Assembly: GCA_900696595.1 (NCBI GenBank)
Contig: CAADGT010000029.1
Span: forward strand, 1-46,293
From: an uncultured Chloroflexota bacterium
GTDB taxonomy: Bacteria; Chloroflexota; Anaerolineae; Anaerolineales; Villigracilaceae
Direction of reading: 5' to 3'
DNA length: 46,293 nt
The translations under genes and the position numbers were made by a program. How positions within the stretch are numbered: the stretch's first letter is position 1; the number at the start of each line of letters is the position of its first letter. The notes beneath the pieces were generated by a model. It was not told where the DNA came from and did no database searches. It saw only the letters and a program-made list of their open reading frames with translations. Shown one piece after another: positions 43,910-46,293 of the stretch.

Positions 43910-43916
43910 AGAATGA

Positions 43917-45128
43917 TTAATCCCAAAACACATGCGGAAGATTGTCCATTGGCAAATCTTCGAGTGTGGCCTGGCGCAGGGAGTTGAAGCGGGGTTTGAT
44001 TTCGGTCATGGAGTCGCCGCCGAGTTTTTCGAGCAGGGCGTCGGCGAGGACGAAGGCGGTCATGGCTTCGAGGATGGGGACGGCGCGGGGGACGGGGCAG
44101 AAGTCGGAGCGTTCATATTTGGTGGGAGAGTCGGCTTGTAACGCCAGATCAACCGTCGGCTGGGGAAGAAGCGTGGTGGCGATCGGTTTCATCGCGGCGC
44201 GAATCACGATCGGCTGTCCGTTGGAGATTCCGCCTTCGATGCCTCCGGCGCGGTTGGTTAAACGGTGAAGGTTGATGGTTGAAGGTTGAAGGTTTTCATT
44301 CTGCCTTCTGCCTTCTACATTCTGCATTTGTATTGGGTCGTGCGCTTCCGTTCCCAATCTTTTTGCATTGTCAAACGCGTCGCCGATTTCGATTCCTTTG
44401 ATGGCTTGAACGGACATGATGGCGTGGGCGAGTTTGGCTTCGAGGCGTTTGTCCCATTGGGCGAAGGAGCCAAGCCCGATTGGGAGATTGAGCGCGACGA
44501 TTTCGATGATTCCGCCGAGGGTGTTTTTTCCGCGAATGGTTTTTTCGATTTCGTCCCGCATCTTTTTTGCGGACGCTGGGTCCGGGCAGCGGATATCGGA
44601 CTCTTCGGCGCGGGTGAAGCGTTCTGCGTAGGGCGTATCGCCAAAGTCCGCCGCCGCTTCGCCAATGGAGACGACGTATCCGCCGACGATGATTCCAAAT
44701 TGGGCGAGGAGGTGTTTGCAGACGGCGCCTGCGGCGACTCGCATGGTTGTCTCGCGGGCGGAGGCGCGTTCGAGGGCGGGGCGTAAATCTTTATAGCCAT
44801 ATTTGACCGCGCCGGTGAGGTCGGCGTGACCCGGGCGCGGGGCGGTCATCGGTTCGACGGCTTTGCCCTTCCATTTGATGTGGTCCGCGTTTTTGACCAG
44901 CATGGCGATGGGCGCGCCGGTGGTTTCGCCCGCCATCACTCCGCCGAGAATTTGGACGGCGTCTTTTTCGATCTTCATGCGTCCGCCAGAGCCGTAGCCC
45001 TGCTGGCGGCGGGCGAGTTCTTTGTTGATGATGTCGGGAGTCAATGGCAATCCGGCGGGGATTCCGTCCAGGATGGCGGTGAGGGCGGGGCCGTGAGATT
45101 CTCCGGCGGTGAGGAAGCGTAGGGGCAT
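43917..45128 (-). CDS. aroC: Chorismate synthase
   Basis: The 403-aa enzyme makes chorismate from EPSP with reduced FMN. It has LTAGESHGPAL (6-16, H12), RRQQGYGSGGRM, GHADLTGAVKYG, ALERASARETTMR and RLTNRAGGIEGG. Between AHDPI and RLTNRAGG there is an extra stretch of about 22 residues (268-289) coded by GGTTGAA and TTCTGCC heptamers (44270-44326), an in-frame insertion in a surface loop. No ribosome binding site is clear. The gap to aroE is filled by heptamers. Confidence 0.96.
   Translation of the reverse strand: MPLRFLTAGESHGPALTAILDGIPAGLPLTPDIINKELARRQQGYGSGGRMKIEKDAVQILGGVMAGETTGAPIAMLVKNADHIKWKGKAVEPMTAPRPGHADLTGAVKYGYKDLRPALERASARETTMRVAAGAVCKHLLAQFGIIVGGYVVSIGEAAADFGDTPYAERFTRAEESDIRCPDPASAKKMRDEIEKTIRGKNTLGGIIEIVALNLPIGLGSFAQWDKRLEAKLAHAIMSVQAIKGIEIGDAFDNAKRLGTEAHDPIQMQNVEGRRQNENLQPSTINLHRLTNRAGGIEGGISNGQPIVIRAAMKPIATTLLPQPTVDLALQADSPTKYERSDFCPVPRAVPILEAMTAFVLADALLEKLGGDSMTEIKPRFNSLRQATLEDLPMDNLPHVFWD
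44270..44326. repeat. Heptamer insert inside aroC
   Basis: GGTTGAT, GGTTGAA, GGTTGAA (44270-44290) and TTCTGCC, TTCTGCC, TTCTACA, TTCTGCA (44299-44326), two families side by side in coding sequence. Confidence 0.9.
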
Positions 45129-45139
45129 GGGGGGATTCC

Positions 45140-45216
45140 GGTTGAAGGTGTCAGGTTGGAGGTTGAAGGTTGGAGGTTGAAGGTTGAAGGTTGAAGGAGG
45201 AAGGTTGAAGGTTGCG
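45140..45216. repeat. Eleven heptamers between aroE and aroC
   Basis: Units GGTTGAA with variants GGTGTCA, GGTTGGA, GGAGGAA and GGTTGCG occupy most of the 115-nt gap. Confidence 0.95.
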
Positions 45217-45243
45217 AGTGGTGAGGGTGGAAAGTATCAGTGG

Positions 45244-46116
45244 TTAGATTGCTTGATAGAGGGCTGTGCGCGGCGGGGTGTGGCCGGTCCATAGTTCAAA
45301 GGCGAGGGCGGCTTGTTCGATGAGCATTCCGATTCCGGTTGCGGCGCGGCATCCCTGCGCTTTGGCGTCGCGGACGAGTTTGGTTTCGCGCGGGTTGTAG
45401 ACCAGATCGTAAATCATTATATCTTTTGGCAAAAGAATGTTTTCGGGCAGGGGGGATTGGTCAATGTTGGGGGTCATGCCGAGCGGGGTTGTATTAACCA
45501 GCAAGTCGAAGGCTTGCCCTGAGAGTAATTGAAGGGTTGAAGGTTGAAAGGTTTCATAACTTGTAACCTGTAACCTGTAACTTGCAACTGATTTAGCGAG
45601 TTGTCCGGCTTGTTCAAGTCTGCGGGCGGCGAGGGTGACGTTCCAGCCGTCATTGAGCAAGGCGTAAACGACTGCCCGCGCCGATCCGCCTGCGCCGAGG
45701 ACCAGCGCAGATTTGTTTCCCTGTGCGCCAGTCTCCTTGTTTACCTTCTTCAAGTCTGCCAAAAATCCCGCCGCGTCGGTGTTGTCGCCGATCAATTTAT
45801 TTCCGCGCATGTACATGGCGTTGACTGCGCCGATGGCTTGGGCGGTGGGAGTCAGGTCGTCCATGAATGCGACGACGCTTTGTTTATGCGGGATGGTGAC
45901 GTTGAGTCCGCGAATGTCGCCGGAGCGGACGCGGGCGAGCAGGGCTTGCAGGGCTTGTCTGTCTTCGGGGGGGATGGGGAATAGGGAATAGTCTCCAGCC
46001 AATCCGCAAGATTTTAGCGCGGCGGAGTGGATTCTCGGCGAGAGGGAATGATCGAGGGGATAGCCGATGAGTCCCAGTTGGTAATTGGCGATTGGTAATT
46101 GGTAATTGGGATTCAT
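45244..46116 (-). CDS. aroE: Shikimate dehydrogenase
   Basis: The 290-aa enzyme reduces dehydroshikimate with NADPH. It has SLSPRIH (24-30), K78 and D114 of the active site (NVTIPHK; NTDAAGF) and the NADP loop GAGGSARA (141-148). Two parts come from repeats: the first 14 residues ([13 protein letters not shown]) from CCAATTA heptamers, and residues 176-194 from GTAACCT and GGTTGAA heptamers, in a loop between the NADP strand region and [10 protein letters not shown]. The ATG overlaps the aroA stop (ATGA). Confidence 0.95.
   Translation of the reverse strand: MNPNYQLPIANYQLGLIGYPLDHSLSPRIHSAALKSCGLAGDYSLFPIPPEDRQALQALLARVRSGDIRGLNVTIPHKQSVVAFMDDLTPTAQAIGAVNAMYMRGNKLIGDNTDAAGFLADLKKVNKETGAQGNKSALVLGAGGSARAVVYALLNDGWNVTLAARRLEQAGQLAKSVASYRLQVTSYETFQPSTLQLLSGQAFDLLVNTTPLGMTPNIDQSPLPENILLPKDIMIYDLVYNPRETKLVRDAKAQGCRAATGIGMLIEQAALAFELWTGHTPPRTALYQAI
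45535..45590. repeat. Heptamer insert inside aroE
   Basis: GGTTGAA twice (45535-45548) and five GTAACCT-type units (45556-45590). Confidence 0.9.
46082..46109. repeat. Heptamers at the aroE N-terminus
   Basis: Four units of TAATTGG type (one CGATTGG) lie directly behind the aroE start codon and code for its N-terminal residues. Confidence 0.9.
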
Positions 46117-46293
46117 GCCGGTTGACTTCTTAATTGATTGAGGACTTCAAAATAATTCGGAAATGTCTTGGAAACACAGGAGGGGTTTTCGATGGTCACG
46201 CCGTCGGAGCGCAAGCCGATGAGGGAAAAAGCCATTGCCATGCGGTGGTCGTTGTAGGTTTGGATGGTTGCAGGTTTGAAGGTTGAAGGTTGA
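46113..46293 (-). CDS. aroA: 3-phosphoshikimate 1-carboxyvinyltransferase, C-terminal part
   Basis: The gene runs off the window; the last 60 codons are visible. [19 protein letters not shown] and [13 protein letters not shown] are the C-terminal signatures of EPSP synthase, which joins shikimate 3-phosphate with PEP. Before YNDHR the sequence STFKPATIQ is coded by AACCTTC-type heptamers (46258-46293), so this gene too carries an insert in a loop. Its TGA overlaps the aroE ATG. The order aroA-aroE-aroC-aroKB-aroQ makes a single operon. Confidence 0.93.
   Translation of the reverse strand, partial: QPSTFKPATIQTYNDHRMAMAFSLIGLRSDGVTIENPSCVSKTFPNYFEVLNQLRSQPA
46258..46293. repeat. Heptamer-like insert inside aroA, reaching the window edge
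   Basis: GGTTGCA and GGTTGAA words with slight irregularity (one 8-nt step) continue to the last base of the window. The full length is unknown. Confidence 0.85.

Overview
The window reads as a chromosomal segment of a member of the Chloroflexota, most likely class Anaerolineae (inference). The signs are lipoproteins with Thr-Pro-rich linkers, many genes whose start codon lies 6-8 nt after a TATAAT-like box with no ribosome binding site, a shikimate kinase / dehydroquinate synthase fusion, and very many short tandem 'word' repeats and small palindromes. There is no prophage, insertion sequence, CRISPR array, rRNA or tRNA that I can see.

Layout. 1-5.6 kb: a two-domain VOC/dioxygenase-like protein, a GT-C membrane glycosyltransferase, a Gfo/Idh/MocA oxidoreductase, a sulfotransferase and a lipoprotein, consistent with cell-surface glycan work. 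6.0-8.6 kb: a run of small plus-strand genes (two small proteins, three lipoproteins, a small membrane protein) interrupted by the 5' remnant of a [NiFe]-hydrogenase large-subunit gene. 8.8-17.3 kb: clpC, ilvE, a protein of a family sometimes labelled quinate 5-dehydrogenase, a sulfite-oxidase-fold molybdoenzyme, comM and a PIG-L deacetylase. 17.4-23.7 kb: a class I aminotransferase, an EamA exporter, a GT4 glycosyltransferase divergent from a stand-alone receiver protein, UDP-glucose dehydrogenase and a methyltransferase. 23.8-30.1 kb: a small conserved protein, a BrnT/BrnA toxin-antitoxin pair with a perfect operator palindrome, a cytoplasmic LacI-type-sensor histidine kinase of 1064 aa and an anchored M6-like metallopeptidase. 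30.2-39.2 kb: ligA, a Tyr-rich lipoprotein, a membrane-anchored Thr-Pro protein coupled to a sensor kinase, a small membrane protein and polX. 39.5-46.3 kb: an aminotransferase and pheA, facing an aromatic amino acid operon aroA-aroE-aroC-aroKB-aroQ on the minus strand.

The aromatic genes work together: aroKB makes dehydroquinate and phosphorylates shikimate, aroQ and aroE give shikimate, aroA and aroC lead to chorismate, and pheA plus the adjacent aminotransferase can finish phenylalanine.

The most unusual signal is repeat biology. Tandem heptamers (GGTTGAA, GGTTGCA, TCTCTAC, CCAATTA, GTAACCT, TTCTGCC, AAAGTCA) and one octamer (GACCACCC) fill gaps and also sit in frame inside aroA, aroE, aroC, comM and ligA. 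One array supplies the aroKB stop codon. Separate palindromic elements sit in frame inside the GT-C gene, aroKB and polX, and one supplies the stop codons of two convergent genes. The five elements whose ends can be defined measure 42, 27, 24, 21 and 21 nt, all multiples of three. This suggests an active population of micro-elements that rewrites protein loops and termini.
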